DNA from: Butyrivibrio sp.
Lineage (GTDB): Bacteria > Bacillota > Clostridia > Lachnospirales > Lachnospiraceae
Assembly (NCBI GenBank): GCA_017446685.1
Contig: JAFSQI010000050.1
Span: 1 to 42,722, forward strand
Direction: 5' to 3'
DNA: 42,722 nucleotides
The notes below the pieces were generated by a model, which was not told the origin of the DNA, did no database searches, and saw nothing but the letters and a program-made list of their open reading frames with translations. Both the position numbers and the translations under genes were made by a program. Shown piece by piece: positions 17,528-26,408 of the stretch (its first letter is position 1; each line of letters starts with the position of its first letter).

Positions 17528-17908
17528 TCAGATTGTGTTGTCATAAGCTATTGATGTATCTGCGGCTGTTGTCTTGGTTGCGTCCTTATTGTACTGATTT
17601 AGCTGATCATCAAGCCATGAGGATTTCAATTTTGAATATTTGTCTGAAGAAACAGTGGAAGAAGCAGAAGTTGATTTTGAGGTGCTGCTTCCGTTTTTTT
17701 CAGTATTTGTGTCTTCATAGGATTTTACTGTTGTACCTGTCTCACGAAATGCATTAAGAGCATTGCTGTTTCCTACTTTATGAACGTAGGATTTCATAAG
17801 TGAGCCGTAAGATCCGTTTTTAATGCTGGAATAATCAGTAAGAAGATTACTCATACTTGAAATATAATCAAAAGATCCTGATAAGCTGCTAAAAAAATTA
17901 GTACTCAC
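17528..17908 (-). CDS. Ser/Thr/Asn-rich small protein of unknown function
   Basis: A 126-aa protein, starting MSTNFFSSLSG. It has a conserved-looking N-terminal half including DYSSIKNGSYGSLMKSY, followed by a low-complexity Ser/Thr/Lys linker (about residues 65-90) and a C-terminal tail. I have an impression of similar short proteins with the YSSIKNGSY motif in Lachnospiraceae but no known function. There is no signal peptide or membrane segment. GTG 17908 is preferred because GGAGG ends 8 nt upstream; the GTG at 17917 overlaps that site. It is the first gene of the small minus-strand operon whose second gene is the double-glycine peptide, with the promoter at 17989-18017. Confidence 0.7.
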   Translation of the reverse strand: MSTNFFSSLSGSFDYISSMSNLLTDYSSIKNGSYGSLMKSYVHKVGNSNALNAFRETGTTVKSYEDTNTEKNGSSTSKSTSASSTVSSDKYSKLKSSWLDDQLNQYNKDATKTTAADTSIAYDNTI

Positions 17909-17988
17909 GTTATTCACCTCCTTGAGAAAATACTGCTATTGGCAGCAGGAGCATCCGTGCTCTGAAAAAAACACATTTTCTTACAATT

Positions 17989-18017
17989 ATTATGATTCTA
18001 TAGGGCTGTTAAAGCAA
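17989..18017 (-). promoter_or_regulatory. Promoter of the minus-strand peptide operon
   Basis: On the minus strand TTGCTT (18017-18012) and CATAAT (17994-17989) are 17 bp apart. The leader of about 70 nt includes short hairpins (GAGC/GCTC, CTGCT/AGCAG). The region 17909-18193 otherwise holds no gene; it is very A/T-rich between 18020 and 18180. Confidence 0.5.
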
Positions 18018-18193
18018 TTTACTGCATATAAAAAAATCTAAAATTTTTCTAAAAAAATGTTTTTGAAAGTTGAGAAAGTCAGATAATAAGGGCATTTGAA
18101 GATAAAACAATATGTTTTTGAAGATAAAAAGAGAAAAAAAGAGTATAAGTGAGAAAAAACCAAATATATTAAAATATAAGTTGCTATTTCCGT

Positions 18194-18222
18194 TTGCACA
18201 TATAGGGGTAAATCACTAATAT
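18194..18222 (+). promoter_or_regulatory. groESL promoter
   Basis: TTGCAC (18194-18199) and TAATAT (18217-18222) are separated by 17 bp, placing the start point just upstream of the CIRCE operator. Confidence 0.65.
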
Positions 18223-18235
18223 AATTAAATAGATG

Positions 18236-18262
18236 TTAGCACTCGACATAAAAGAGTGCTAA
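18236..18262. promoter_or_regulatory. CIRCE operator (HrcA binding site)
   Basis: TTAGCACTC (18236-18244), a 9-bp spacer, and GAGTGCTAA (18254-18262) match the CIRCE consensus perfectly. It lies between the promoter and groES, so HrcA should repress the operon and release it on heat or folding stress. The hrcA gene is not in this window. Confidence 0.97.
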
Positions 18263-18309
18263 CAAGTAAATTGAAAGATTAGAATTTATACATATAAGGA
18301 GGCTTTATT

Positions 18310-18594
18310 ATGAAGTTAGAACCACTTTCAGACAGAGTTGTACTTAAAGCTCTTGAAGCTGAGGAAACTACAAAGTCAGGAATTGTACTTCCTGGAGCAG
18401 AAAAGGAAAAGCCACAGCAGGCAGAAGTTATCGCTGTAGGCCCTGGCGGAATGGTAGATGGAAAAGAAGTTAAGATGCAGGTCAGCGTAGGTGACAATGT
18501 TATCTATTCTAAGTATTCAGGAACAGAAGTTAAGCTTGATGATGTTACATATATCATTGTTAAGCAGAATGATATTCTTGCAATCATCAAATAA
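18310..18594 (+). CDS. groES: Co-chaperonin GroES
   Basis: A 94-aa GroES (Cpn10), the heptameric lid that closes the GroEL chamber. The N-terminal [19 protein letters not shown] and the mobile-loop region around TKSGIVLPG are typical, and the protein ends in NDILAIIK. AAGGAGG precedes the ATG by 6 nt. It is controlled by the CIRCE operator and followed by groEL 65 bp downstream in one transcript. Confidence 0.98.
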   Translation: MKLEPLSDRVVLKALEAEETTKSGIVLPGAEKEKPQQAEVIAVGPGGMVDGKEVKMQVSVGDNVIYSKYSGTEVKLDDVTYIIVKQNDILAIIK

Positions 18595-18620
18595 TTTATC
18601 CGCGTAAATCAGAGCAATGA

Positions 18621-20285
<1,665 letters not shown>

Positions 20286-20327
20286 TAGGCTAAAAAAGCT
20301 TAGATTACATTTCAGAGAATTTAAGTG

Positions 20328-20429
20328 TTCCCGGAATAATTTCCGGGAATACATAAAATAGCTTCATATGGAGCACAAAAAAGACACATGGTATCGAGTG
20401 TGATTACTCAATTGCCATGTGTCTTTTTT
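20328..20429. terminator. groESL hairpin and bidirectional terminator
   Basis: First a perfect 9-bp stem, TTCCCGGAA (20328-20336) with TTCCGGGAA (20341-20349), without a T-run. Then AAAAAAGACACATGG (20377-20391) pairs with CCATGTGTCTTTTTT (20415-20429), with an inner GAGT/ACTC stem. The second has A and T runs on both flanks and should end both groEL and the convergent minus-strand regulator gene. Confidence 0.85.
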
Positions 20430-20440
20430 GTTAGTGACTT

Positions 20441-20785
20441 TTAATTTACAAACCTGTTATATACACGTAGTTCTGAAGCTATCAGGTGCAAGGAATCAAT
20501 CTGTGCCTTATCTAAAAATCTTAACGCCTGTGAAAGTTCTCCAACCTTGGAATTGGTATCCTGATAGCTGAAATTTTCAAAGAATTCGGAAGGACTTATC
20601 TTTAAGTATTCACAAATATGGAAGAACATGCTCATGGATGGCAGGGCTTTTCCGTTCTCGATATTGTTGACATATCCCGGATTTTGACCAAGTGAAAGCG
20701 ACATGTCTCTTGCTGAGACACCTTTATTGTTACGAAGAACAGCAAGTCGTATTCTGAATTCTTTTTCAAAATCGCTCTCGAACAT
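20441..20785 (-). CDS. XRE-family helix-turn-helix regulator
   Basis: A 114-aa DNA-binding protein. The Cro/CI-type helix-turn-helix is at about residues 12-67, including ARDMSLSLGQNPGYVNNIE and PSMSMFFHICEYLKISP. The C-terminal 45 residues are helical and probably dimerise. There is no peptidase or ligand-binding domain. GGAGAT precedes the ATG by 5 nt. A perfect 6-bp inverted repeat lies 19 bp upstream of the start and could be its own operator. Its target genes are not evident; the closest candidate on the other side of the intergenic region is the YunG-like gene at 21013. Confidence 0.85.
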   Translation of the reverse strand: MFESDFEKEFRIRLAVLRNNKGVSARDMSLSLGQNPGYVNNIENGKALPSMSMFFHICEYLKISPSEFFENFSYQDTNSKVGELSQALRFLDKAQIDSLHLIASELRVYNRFVN

Positions 20786-20803
20786 TTAATATCTCCATTC
20801 TAC

Positions 20804-20820
20804 ATAGGAAGAAATCCTAT
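20804..20820. promoter_or_regulatory. Candidate operator upstream of the XRE regulator
   Basis: ATAGGA (20804-20809) and TCCTAT (20815-20820) form an inverted repeat with a 5-bp spacer in the divergent region between the regulator and the gene at 21013. Autoregulation is only inferred. Confidence 0.35.
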
Positions 20821-20948
20821 ATTTTTTGTATATAAATATATTGTAAATGTTGTAGAAAAAGAAATATTGGAATGATTAAACTGTTTGTGAAAATATATTA
20901 GATATAAAATGATAAAAATAACTGAATTACTGAACAGTAACAATCTAT

Positions 20949-20977
20949 TTGTTATCGAAAGAATAAATGAGTATAAT
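20949..20977 (+). promoter_or_regulatory. Promoter of the YunG-like gene
   Basis: TTGTTA (20949-20954) and TATAAT (20972-20977) are 17 bp apart. The sequence just upstream, ACTGAACAGTAAC (20929-20941), is identical to the right end of the repeat element at 8860-9046. Confidence 0.6.
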
Positions 20978-21012
20978 ATATGTGCAAAAAAATGGAATAA
21001 CAGAGGTTGATT

Positions 21013-21633
21013 ATGAGTAAAGAATATAAGTTTTATGGATGGAACAATGCTGATGTGAAGCCTGTAAATGAGGCGTATGAAGTTATAGACAATCCCAGAG
21101 TGCTTTATGATATTCTTTCAGAAGTATGGTGCAGGCAGACTTGTGCTCCCAGAATGAGAGATGACTGGTCAAAAGATAACATGACACTTGGCCAGTGTTC
21201 GATAACTGCATTTCTTGTACAGGATATCTTTGGTGGAAAAGTTTATGGTATTCCAAGAGATGGAGGGAATTTTCATTGCTACAATGTAGTTGACGGGTGC
21301 ACATTTGACCTTACAAGCGAGCAGTTTGGGGATGAAGTCCTGTCATATGAGGACAATCCTGAGCAGTTAAGAGATGATCATTTTTCAAAGCAGGAAAAAT
21401 ATGACAGATATCTATTCCTTAAGGAAGAACTGGACAAAAAAATCAAAAAACTAAAGCTTATGAAGTATGTTGATGCGGCAGCAAAGGGCAGTATTGATGC
21501 AGCTGAGAAGCTTTCTTTAGGCTATTACGATGGAAGCTTTGGTGAGAAGAATCTTTCCAAGGCAAAAAAATGGGCTCTTTATGCGTCAAAACACGGCAGT
21601 AGTGCTGCCAAGGAACTTTTGAAGAAAATTTGA
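21013..21633 (+). CDS. YunG-like protein with Sel1-type C-terminal repeat
   Basis: A 206-aa soluble protein. The N-terminal part (about residues 25-110) resembles the YunG family: WSKDNMTLGQCSITAF carries a conserved-looking Cys, GGNFHCYNV a His, and GCTFDLTSEQF an Asp, an order compatible with a cysteine-protease or transglutaminase-like fold. The function of YunG proteins is not known to me. The C-terminal 55 residues (AAAKGSIDAAEKLSLGYYDG ... LSKAKKWALYASKHGS) resemble one or two Sel1/TPR-like repeats. ATG 21013 is used because AGAGG ends 6 nt upstream; the TTG at 21007 abuts that site. Confidence 0.6.
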   Translation: MSKEYKFYGWNNADVKPVNEAYEVIDNPRVLYDILSEVWCRQTCAPRMRDDWSKDNMTLGQCSITAFLVQDIFGGKVYGIPRDGGNFHCYNVVDGCTFDLTSEQFGDEVLSYEDNPEQLRDDHFSKQEKYDRYLFLKEELDKKIKKLKLMKYVDAAAKGSIDAAEKLSLGYYDGSFGEKNLSKAKKWALYASKHGSSAAKELLKKI

Positions 21634-21726
21634 GTATAGGTTTTTGATTTAATTTATAAGTCACTTTTATCAAATGTGTTCATTAACTCCCTATACCTAT
21701 AGAATCGTAGTTTCATATATGTTATT

Positions 21727-21755
21727 TTGACTAATGTACTACATTCGTTTTATAT
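21727..21755 (+). promoter_or_regulatory. Promoter of the C-ACP-A operon with embedded palindrome
   Basis: TTGACT (21727-21732) and TTATAT (21750-21755) are 17 bp apart. The spacer begins with the perfect palindrome AATGTACTACATT (21733-21745), placed as a repressor would need. The predicted start point falls almost on the ribosome binding site, giving a very short leader. The convergent TetR gene at 25513 is the obvious candidate repressor, but binding is inferred. Confidence 0.55.
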
Positions 21756-21769
21756 GAGGGGGGAGGAAA

Positions 21770-23155
21770 ATGTCTACTAAATATTCTTTAACTGCAGCAC
21801 AAAAACTCCATTACAGGTGGATGCAACAGTACAAAACCCAGCAGGTATCAGGGCTTAGTGCTGTTGCATCACTAAAGACTGATTTGGATATTAGTCTTTT
21901 GAAAAAATGTATTGAAATGGAGCTTGAACGGTATAGGTGTCTGCAGGTTCAATTTACAAAGCCGGATAAAAACGGCGAAATCTATCAATATATCCCGGAA
22001 AAAAGAAATATTCCCATTAGCTTTAAAGATTTATCTGAAATGTCTTTATCAGAAGCTGATGACATAATGCAGAGATGGGCATATCAAACTTTTGATGGCG
22101 ACGATATTCCCATGTGCGAGTTTACTCTGGTCAAATTACCGGATAACTATAACGGTTTTTTTATCCATATTGATCATAGATTGATGGATTCGTGCGCGCT
22201 GGTGATCATGATAAACGATATAATGTCTCTCTATACACATTATCGCTTTGGCAGTGATTTTCCCGGCGCACTTTTCGATTATGAGACGGAGCTTATAAAT
22301 GACATAAAAAAGTCTGCTAATGAGAAAAGGTTTATGAAAGATCAAAAATTCTGGAATGATCTTTTAGACAAATATGGAGAGCCGCTTTATTCGGATATTC
22401 AAGGTGTGAGTGTTCTTGAGGATGCAAGAAAAAAGCATAAGAATAAAAACCTTCGCTGCGCGGATATCGAGAGGGAAAATCTTTTTGTTGCGGTAAAAGA
22501 CTACGCACTTGATAGTGCTTCATCCAAAACGCTTATGGATTTTTGCCTGAATCATCAGCTGTCCATGACTAATCTTTTGTTATTGGGAATCAGGACCTAT
22601 TTATCCAAAGTAAATGACGGTCAGGAAGATATAACGATAGAGAATTTTATTTCCAGGAGATCGACCAAAGATGAATGGACCTCCGGAGGCAGCCGAACCA
22701 TCATGTTTCCGTGCAGGACAGTGATCCATCCGGAAACTGATTTTTTATCAGGGGCATACGAAGTGCAGGCAATGCAGAATCGCATATACATGCATAGCAA
22801 TTATGATCCTGCACTTATTTGGGATGAGATTAAAAAAAGATACGGCACCCCTGAAGATACAACCTACGTGAGCTGTTATCTGACTTACCAGCCGCTTCCG
22901 GTCAAGCCTGAAAATCCATATATAAAAGAAATACCAATGCATACAAAATGGTTCGCCAATGGTGCTGCCACGAAAAAGATGTATCTGACAGTATCGCATA
23001 CCCCGGATGGCGGAATGAATTTTTCTTATCATTATCAGACGGCAGCATTATGCGAAAAAGATATAGAGATTTTTAATTACTATCTTATGCGTATTATTTT
23101 TAGAGGAGTAGAACAACCAAACCTGACAATTGCAGATATTATTGGCATGGTCTAA
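21770..23155 (+). CDS. Stand-alone condensation-domain protein
   Basis: A 461-aa protein of the chloramphenicol-acetyltransferase / NRPS condensation superfamily. The active-site motif HHxxxDG appears as DHRLMDS at residues 135-141: the catalytic second His (136) and the structural Asp (140) are kept, but the first His is Asp and the Gly is Ser. The N-terminal YSLTAAQKLHYRW and the LVKLPDNYNGFFIHIDH stretch fit the C-domain fold over the whole length. In this family the enzyme transfers a carrier-bound acyl or peptidyl group to an amine or hydroxyl. A carrier protein and an AMP-forming ligase follow directly, so it likely joins the acyl group they load to an unknown acceptor. The ribosome binding site is GGGGGGAGG. 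Confidence 0.8.
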   Translation: MSTKYSLTAAQKLHYRWMQQYKTQQVSGLSAVASLKTDLDISLLKKCIEMELERYRCLQVQFTKPDKNGEIYQYIPEKRNIPISFKDLSEMSLSEADDIMQRWAYQTFDGDDIPMCEFTLVKLPDNYNGFFIHIDHRLMDSCALVIMINDIMSLYTHYRFGSDFPGALFDYETELINDIKKSANEKRFMKDQKFWNDLLDKYGEPLYSDIQGVSVLEDARKKHKNKNLRCADIERENLFVAVKDYALDSASSKTLMDFCLNHQLSMTNLLLLGIRTYLSKVNDGQEDITIENFISRRSTKDEWTSGGSRTIMFPCRTVIHPETDFLSGAYEVQAMQNRIYMHSNYDPALIWDEIKKRYGTPEDTTYVSCYLTYQPLPVKPENPYIKEIPMHTKWFANGAATKKMYLTVSHTPDGGMNFSYHYQTAALCEKDIEIFNYYLMRIIFRGVEQPNLTIADIIGMV

Positions 23156-23168
23156 AGGAGGATGCGTT

Positions 23169-23408
23169 ATGAAAAAAGAAATTAAGTTTAAAACTATTGT
23201 TTCACAGTATTGTCAATTACAGCCGGAAGAAATGATGGATGAAATGAGATTTCGTGAAGATCTTGGCTTTAGTTCTCTGGATTTTATGTCTATGCTCGGT
23301 GAGCTTGAAGATGAATTTGATATCGAGCTTGAAGAAGACAAAATCATAAATATACATACCATAAAAGAAGCCATGGATCTTATAAAATCTTTGGAGGTGG
23401 CAGTATGA
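23169..23408 (+). CDS. Acyl/peptidyl carrier protein
   Basis: A 79-aa acidic four-helix carrier protein. The phosphopantetheine attachment site is Ser36 in LGFSSLDFM, in which the usual Asp before Ser is replaced by Ser. The rest (ELEDEFDIELEEDK, then TIKEAMDLI) is standard. ATG 23169 is preferred because AAAGGAGG ends 7 nt upstream, right after the stop of the condensation gene. The stop codon overlaps the ligase start in ATGA. Gene order implies a dedicated carrier for this pathway rather than the housekeeping fatty-acid ACP. No phosphopantetheinyl transferase lies in the window. Confidence 0.9.
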   Translation: MKKEIKFKTIVSQYCQLQPEEMMDEMRFREDLGFSSLDFMSMLGELEDEFDIELEEDKIINIHTIKEAMDLIKSLEVAV

Positions 23409-24985
23409 AACATACTTTGAGAAATCTATGGGAGCAGGCTGCCGCTTCATATTCGGATATGACTGCTGTTAAATGGCTCGAACACAAAGATATCAGTTCA
23501 ATAAGTTATAGGGAGCTTAGTGAAGACATTGATAGAATCGGAAGAGGTCTATCTGCCAGTGGATATGATAATGATCATATAGCAATCATCGGTGAGTCAT
23601 CTATGTTCTGGATTGCTTCATATCTTGGAATTGTTACAGGCAACAATGTGGCTGTTCCGCTTGATGCAGCACTTCCAATAAATGAGCTGACAGAGCTTAT
23701 AAATCGTGCTGATTGCAGGGGACTGTTTTTAAGTCCAAAACTTGCGGATATAGCTAAAGCAGCATTAAAAGAATGCCCAAAGCTTGCGAATATATGGTTT
23801 ATGACACATTATTTGCCAAATGAAAAAAATGAGTCTACATCAAAAGCTTCTGCCAAAATTGATTGTATATACAGTCTTATGTCACAGGGGACACTTATTA
23901 GCAGTTATGAAGGCCCACAGGAAGACCAGGTCTGCACAATAATCTTTACCTCCGGCACAACCGGAAAGAGTAAGGGCGTTATGCTGACTCAAAGAAATCT
24001 TTTTGACAATGTAATGAATGTAGATTACACTGCTGCGCCGGGAGCAACGGTTCTTAGCGTATTACCAATACATCATGCATACTGTCTTGTAATGGACTGG
24101 ATGAAGGGCTTTTCCCTGGGGGCGTGCCTTTGTATCAACGATTCCATGATGCATATGATCAGGAATATGAATATTTTTAATCCGGATGTAATGTTGATGG
24201 TTCCGCTTATGATAGAAACCATCTATAAAAAGATTGCTTCATCAGAATCAGGGGCATCAACAGGCACCTTTGGAGACAGACTAAAAATTATTTTTACAGG
24301 TGGAGCGCACCTTGAGCCTTATTACATTGATGAATTTGAAAAGCTTGGTGTCACAGTTTTAGAGGGCTATGGCATGTCAGAGTGTTCCCCTGTCATCACA
24401 TCGAATACACCTGACAATTTCAAAAAAGGGTCAATTGGAAAACCACTGGATAATGTCGAAATATCTTTTGAAAACGGAGAAATACTGGTAAAGGGAAGTA
24501 GTGTTATGAAGGGCTATTACAAAATGGAAGAAGAGACTGCAAAAGCCCTTAAAGACGGCTGGCTCCATACAGGTGACAAAGGATATCTTGACGAGGATGG
24601 GTATCTTTATATTAATGGGCGAGTCAAAAATCTTATAATAATGTCCAATGGAGAGAATGTTTCTCCGGAAGAGATAGAAAATAAGCTTTCCTTGAATCCA
24701 CTTGTTGCAGAAATAATAGTAAGTGGTGAAAATAATGGCCTTACTGCCTCCATTTATCCTGATATGGAGCTGGTGCAAAAAGATTGTCTGTCAGAAGATG
24801 AAGTCAAAGCATCTTTGCAGACATTGATTGATCATTACAACAGTAATCAACCAACCTACAGGCATATAACTAAGATCATCATAAGAGATGAGCCCTTCAA
24901 AAGAAACACCACAGGTAAAATCAAAAGATTTAGTAACTCAGTCCCACAGGTAGGGCAGGACACCCTTCAAAAAGGCGTTAGCTAA
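23405..24985 (+). CDS. AMP-dependent acyl-CoA synthetase/ligase (acyl-ACP loading)
   Basis: A 526-aa ANL-superfamily enzyme that activates a carboxylate as the acyl-adenylate. The P-loop TSGTTGKSKGVML, the YGMSECSPV motif, the hinge GDKGYLDEDGYLYINGR and the C-terminal catalytic Lys in NTTGKIKR are all intact. Motif wording (YGMSECSP, GSIGKPLDNVEI, GEILVKG) is closer to long-chain fatty acyl ligases than to amino-acid adenylation domains, so a fatty acid is the likelier substrate. It is translationally coupled to the carrier gene (4-bp overlap). The last 48 bp overlap the 3' end of the convergent TetR gene. Confidence 0.88.
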   Translation: MKHTLRNLWEQAAASYSDMTAVKWLEHKDISSISYRELSEDIDRIGRGLSASGYDNDHIAIIGESSMFWIASYLGIVTGNNVAVPLDAALPINELTELINRADCRGLFLSPKLADIAKAALKECPKLANIWFMTHYLPNEKNESTSKASAKIDCIYSLMSQGTLISSYEGPQEDQVCTIIFTSGTTGKSKGVMLTQRNLFDNVMNVDYTAAPGATVLSVLPIHHAYCLVMDWMKGFSLGACLCINDSMMHMIRNMNIFNPDVMLMVPLMIETIYKKIASSESGASTGTFGDRLKIIFTGGAHLEPYYIDEFEKLGVTVLEGYGMSECSPVITSNTPDNFKKGSIGKPLDNVEISFENGEILVKGSSVMKGYYKMEEETAKALKDGWLHTGDKGYLDEDGYLYINGRVKNLIIMSNGENVSPEEIENKLSLNPLVAEIIVSGENNGLTASIYPDMELVQKDCLSEDEVKASLQTLIDHYNSNQPTYRHITKIIIRDEPFKRNTTGKIKRFSNSVPQVGQDTLQKGVS

Positions 24986-25513
24986 TATATCGGCTACATT
25001 TTCAGCGGAGGATTCAAAATTCTCCGCTGTCCATTTATGTAGTACACCTATTGTAAAACCGATAGTTCCGGCAATAAGATAGGTAAAGTGCTCTCTGGAC
25101 TTTGGGATTGCAGTTCCTTCTTTTCCTGTTCCGGCTACATATTTGTGGAACATAGCCATAGCCTTTTCCAAAAAAGAATTGCCTCTCGGGCTCTTGAATA
25201 GTCCTGCAAGAAATGGGTTTTCTTTTGTATAATTGCAGATTGCAAGAAAATATGATTTGCAAAGTTCGTGATCATTTTGCGGATGAAAGGATTCCATGAG
25301 TTTGAATATATCAGCAATTGTCTTATCCTCAACTGCGCTTACAAGTTCTTCTACGTTTTCGTAATGATTGTAAAAAGTGCTTCTTACTATTCCGGATTTT
25401 TTTACCAGATCTGCAACTGTAATTTTGTCGTAATCCTTTTCTCTTATTAAAAGAAAAAACGAATCTATTATTGCTTCCTCAGAAGTGCTGTATCTTTCAT
25501 CTAATTCATTCAT
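24938..25513 (-). CDS. TetR/AcrR-family transcriptional regulator
   Basis: A 191-aa repressor. The N-terminal helix-turn-helix (about residues 10-58) includes KITVADLVKKSGIVRSTFYN followed by HYENVEEL. The C-terminal helical domain resembles the TetR_C_33-like / DhaS-type group with an unknown ligand. AGGGG precedes the ATG by 7 nt. It converges on the C-ACP-A operon with a 48-bp coding overlap, which suggests it regulates that operon. The palindrome ATGTTAACAT (25567-25576) upstream of its own start shares ATGT/ACAT half-sites with the palindrome in the operon's promoter, though the spacing differs by one base. A stem-loop at 25003-25029 inside its 3' coding region may slow transcription from the ligase side. 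Confidence 0.85.
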   Translation of the reverse strand: MNELDERYSTSEEAIIDSFFLLIREKDYDKITVADLVKKSGIVRSTFYNHYENVEELVSAVEDKTIADIFKLMESFHPQNDHELCKSYFLAICNYTKENPFLAGLFKSPRGNSFLEKAMAMFHKYVAGTGKEGTAIPKSREHFTYLIAGTIGFTIGVLHKWTAENFESSAENVADILANAFLKGVLPYLWD

Positions 25514-25642
25514 GCCTTTTCCCCTGTAGTTAATTTGACATCATTTGCACTCTTATTATTGAGCGTATGTTAACATTTTCTTTCTGAAATAGTCAGTGTT
25601 TTATTTCTATTATACTAAGAATCACTATAAAGACTATGAAAA

Positions 25643-25825
25643 AATGAATACAGACTAAAACAGCTACACTGGAATCTCAGAGATGAAGATAGTTGGCTTA
25701 CCGGATTTAGACATGAAACCAGCTATCCATTGTTGTTTAGGGAAAAGTGCCGGGCAAAAGAGGCATACTATGCTGTGCTGGAAGCTGCACTTGATACAGA
25801 AGAGACAGATATTCAGGAAAAATAA
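25643..25825 (+). pseudogene. Remnant of a GH10 endo-xylanase C-terminus
   Basis: An open frame of about 60 codons without a usable start codon encodes WNLRDEDSWLTGFRHETS, then YPLLFREKCRAKEAYYAVLE and a short tail to the TAA at 823-825. From family knowledge, W-x-L-x-D-x-x-SWL followed by YPLLF and the KPAYYAV-like segment is the C-terminal signature of glycoside hydrolase family 10. An in-frame TGA at 25637 and the missing catalytic region show it is a dead fragment. The stretch TAAAACAGCTACACT just before the homologous part matches the terminal repeat of the 166-bp element at 34971-35136, a hint of how the gene was broken. Confidence 0.65.
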
Positions 25826-25864
25826 AAAGGTTGTTTGACGCAGACTTTTAGCGACCATAAATGC

Positions 25865-25893
25865 TTGACAAATACCCCACCTGGGTATATATT
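25865..25893 (+). promoter_or_regulatory. csoR-copA promoter
   Basis: TTGACA (25865-25870) and TATATT (25888-25893) with a 17-bp spacer form a near-consensus sigma-A promoter. The spacer is almost wholly occupied by the first CsoR box. Confidence 0.8.
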
Positions 25894-25923
25894 GATAAAA
25901 ATCAATATACCCAGGCGGGGTAT
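25872..25923. promoter_or_regulatory. Tandem CsoR operator boxes in a long palindrome
   Basis: Two boxes of ATACCC-N5-GGGTAT occur at 25872-25888 and 25907-25923. They are reverse complements of each other apart from the centre and together form an inverted repeat with AT-rich arms. The first box sits between -35 and -10 and the second just downstream of the start point. This matches the known GC-rich CsoR operator type, so apo-CsoR should block the promoter until Cu(I) binds. Confidence 0.88.
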
Positions 25924-25941
25924 TTATGGTGGAGGAAATAT

Positions 25942-26277
25942 ATGTCCGAGAATGAATGCAAAATGGAAGAAATGGAGGGCTGTTGCCCACATTGCTCTGG
26001 AAAACATAAAGACAGAGATGATAAAGAAAAAAGAGATCTGATGAACAGGCTCAAAAGGATAGAGGGTCAGGTTCGAGGTGTTGAAGGTATGCTTGAAAAT
26101 GGTGCATACTGCACTGATATTCTGGTGCAGGTATCTGCTATTACCAGTGCTCTCAACAGCTTTAATAAAGTTCTTTTGGCCAATCATATGAGAACCTGTG
26201 TGGCAGACAATATCCGTGAGGGAAATGATGAGATTATTGATGAGCTTGTGGTTACGCTTCAGAAATTGATGAAGTAA
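25942..26277 (+). CDS. csoR: CsoR-family copper-sensing repressor
   Basis: A 111-aa all-helical DUF156 repressor. The Cu(I) ligand set is complete: Cys57 in AYCTDIL and His82/Cys86 in NHMRTC. The family signature RLKRIEGQVRGVEGML is also present. An N-terminal extension of about 25 residues carries an additional CCPHC cluster (residues 14-18) that could bind metal too. ATG 25942 is used because GGAGG ends 6 nt upstream; the longer frame from 25861 runs through the promoter and operators. It is transcribed with copA and presumably represses both. Confidence 0.92.
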   Translation: MSENECKMEEMEGCCPHCSGKHKDRDDKEKRDLMNRLKRIEGQVRGVEGMLENGAYCTDILVQVSAITSALNSFNKVLLANHMRTCVADNIREGNDEIIDELVVTLQKLMK

Positions 26278-26287
26278 ATCATGACGA

Positions 26288-26344
26288 CGAGAACAGCACA
26301 TTTATGTTCATCTCATATAATTTGGCTGATAACCGGATAGTAAC
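26288..26344 (+). repeat. Intergenic repeat, copy B
   Basis: This 57-bp stretch is about 80% identical to 119-174, with the shared blocks listed there. It lies between csoR and copA, inside what should be the copper operon mRNA, so it could act at the RNA level as well as being a DNA repeat. Confidence 0.65.
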
Positions 26345-26408
26345 CGAGTTTATTGGTTCATAGGCTATGAACCGGCATTTGACTATGTATATTTTGAAAG
26401 GAACAAAA

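Noticed and set aside
25664-25990. 108-aa minus-strand frame
   Set aside because: It is antisense to the xylanase remnant, the CsoR operators and the start of csoR, and has no recognisable protein features.
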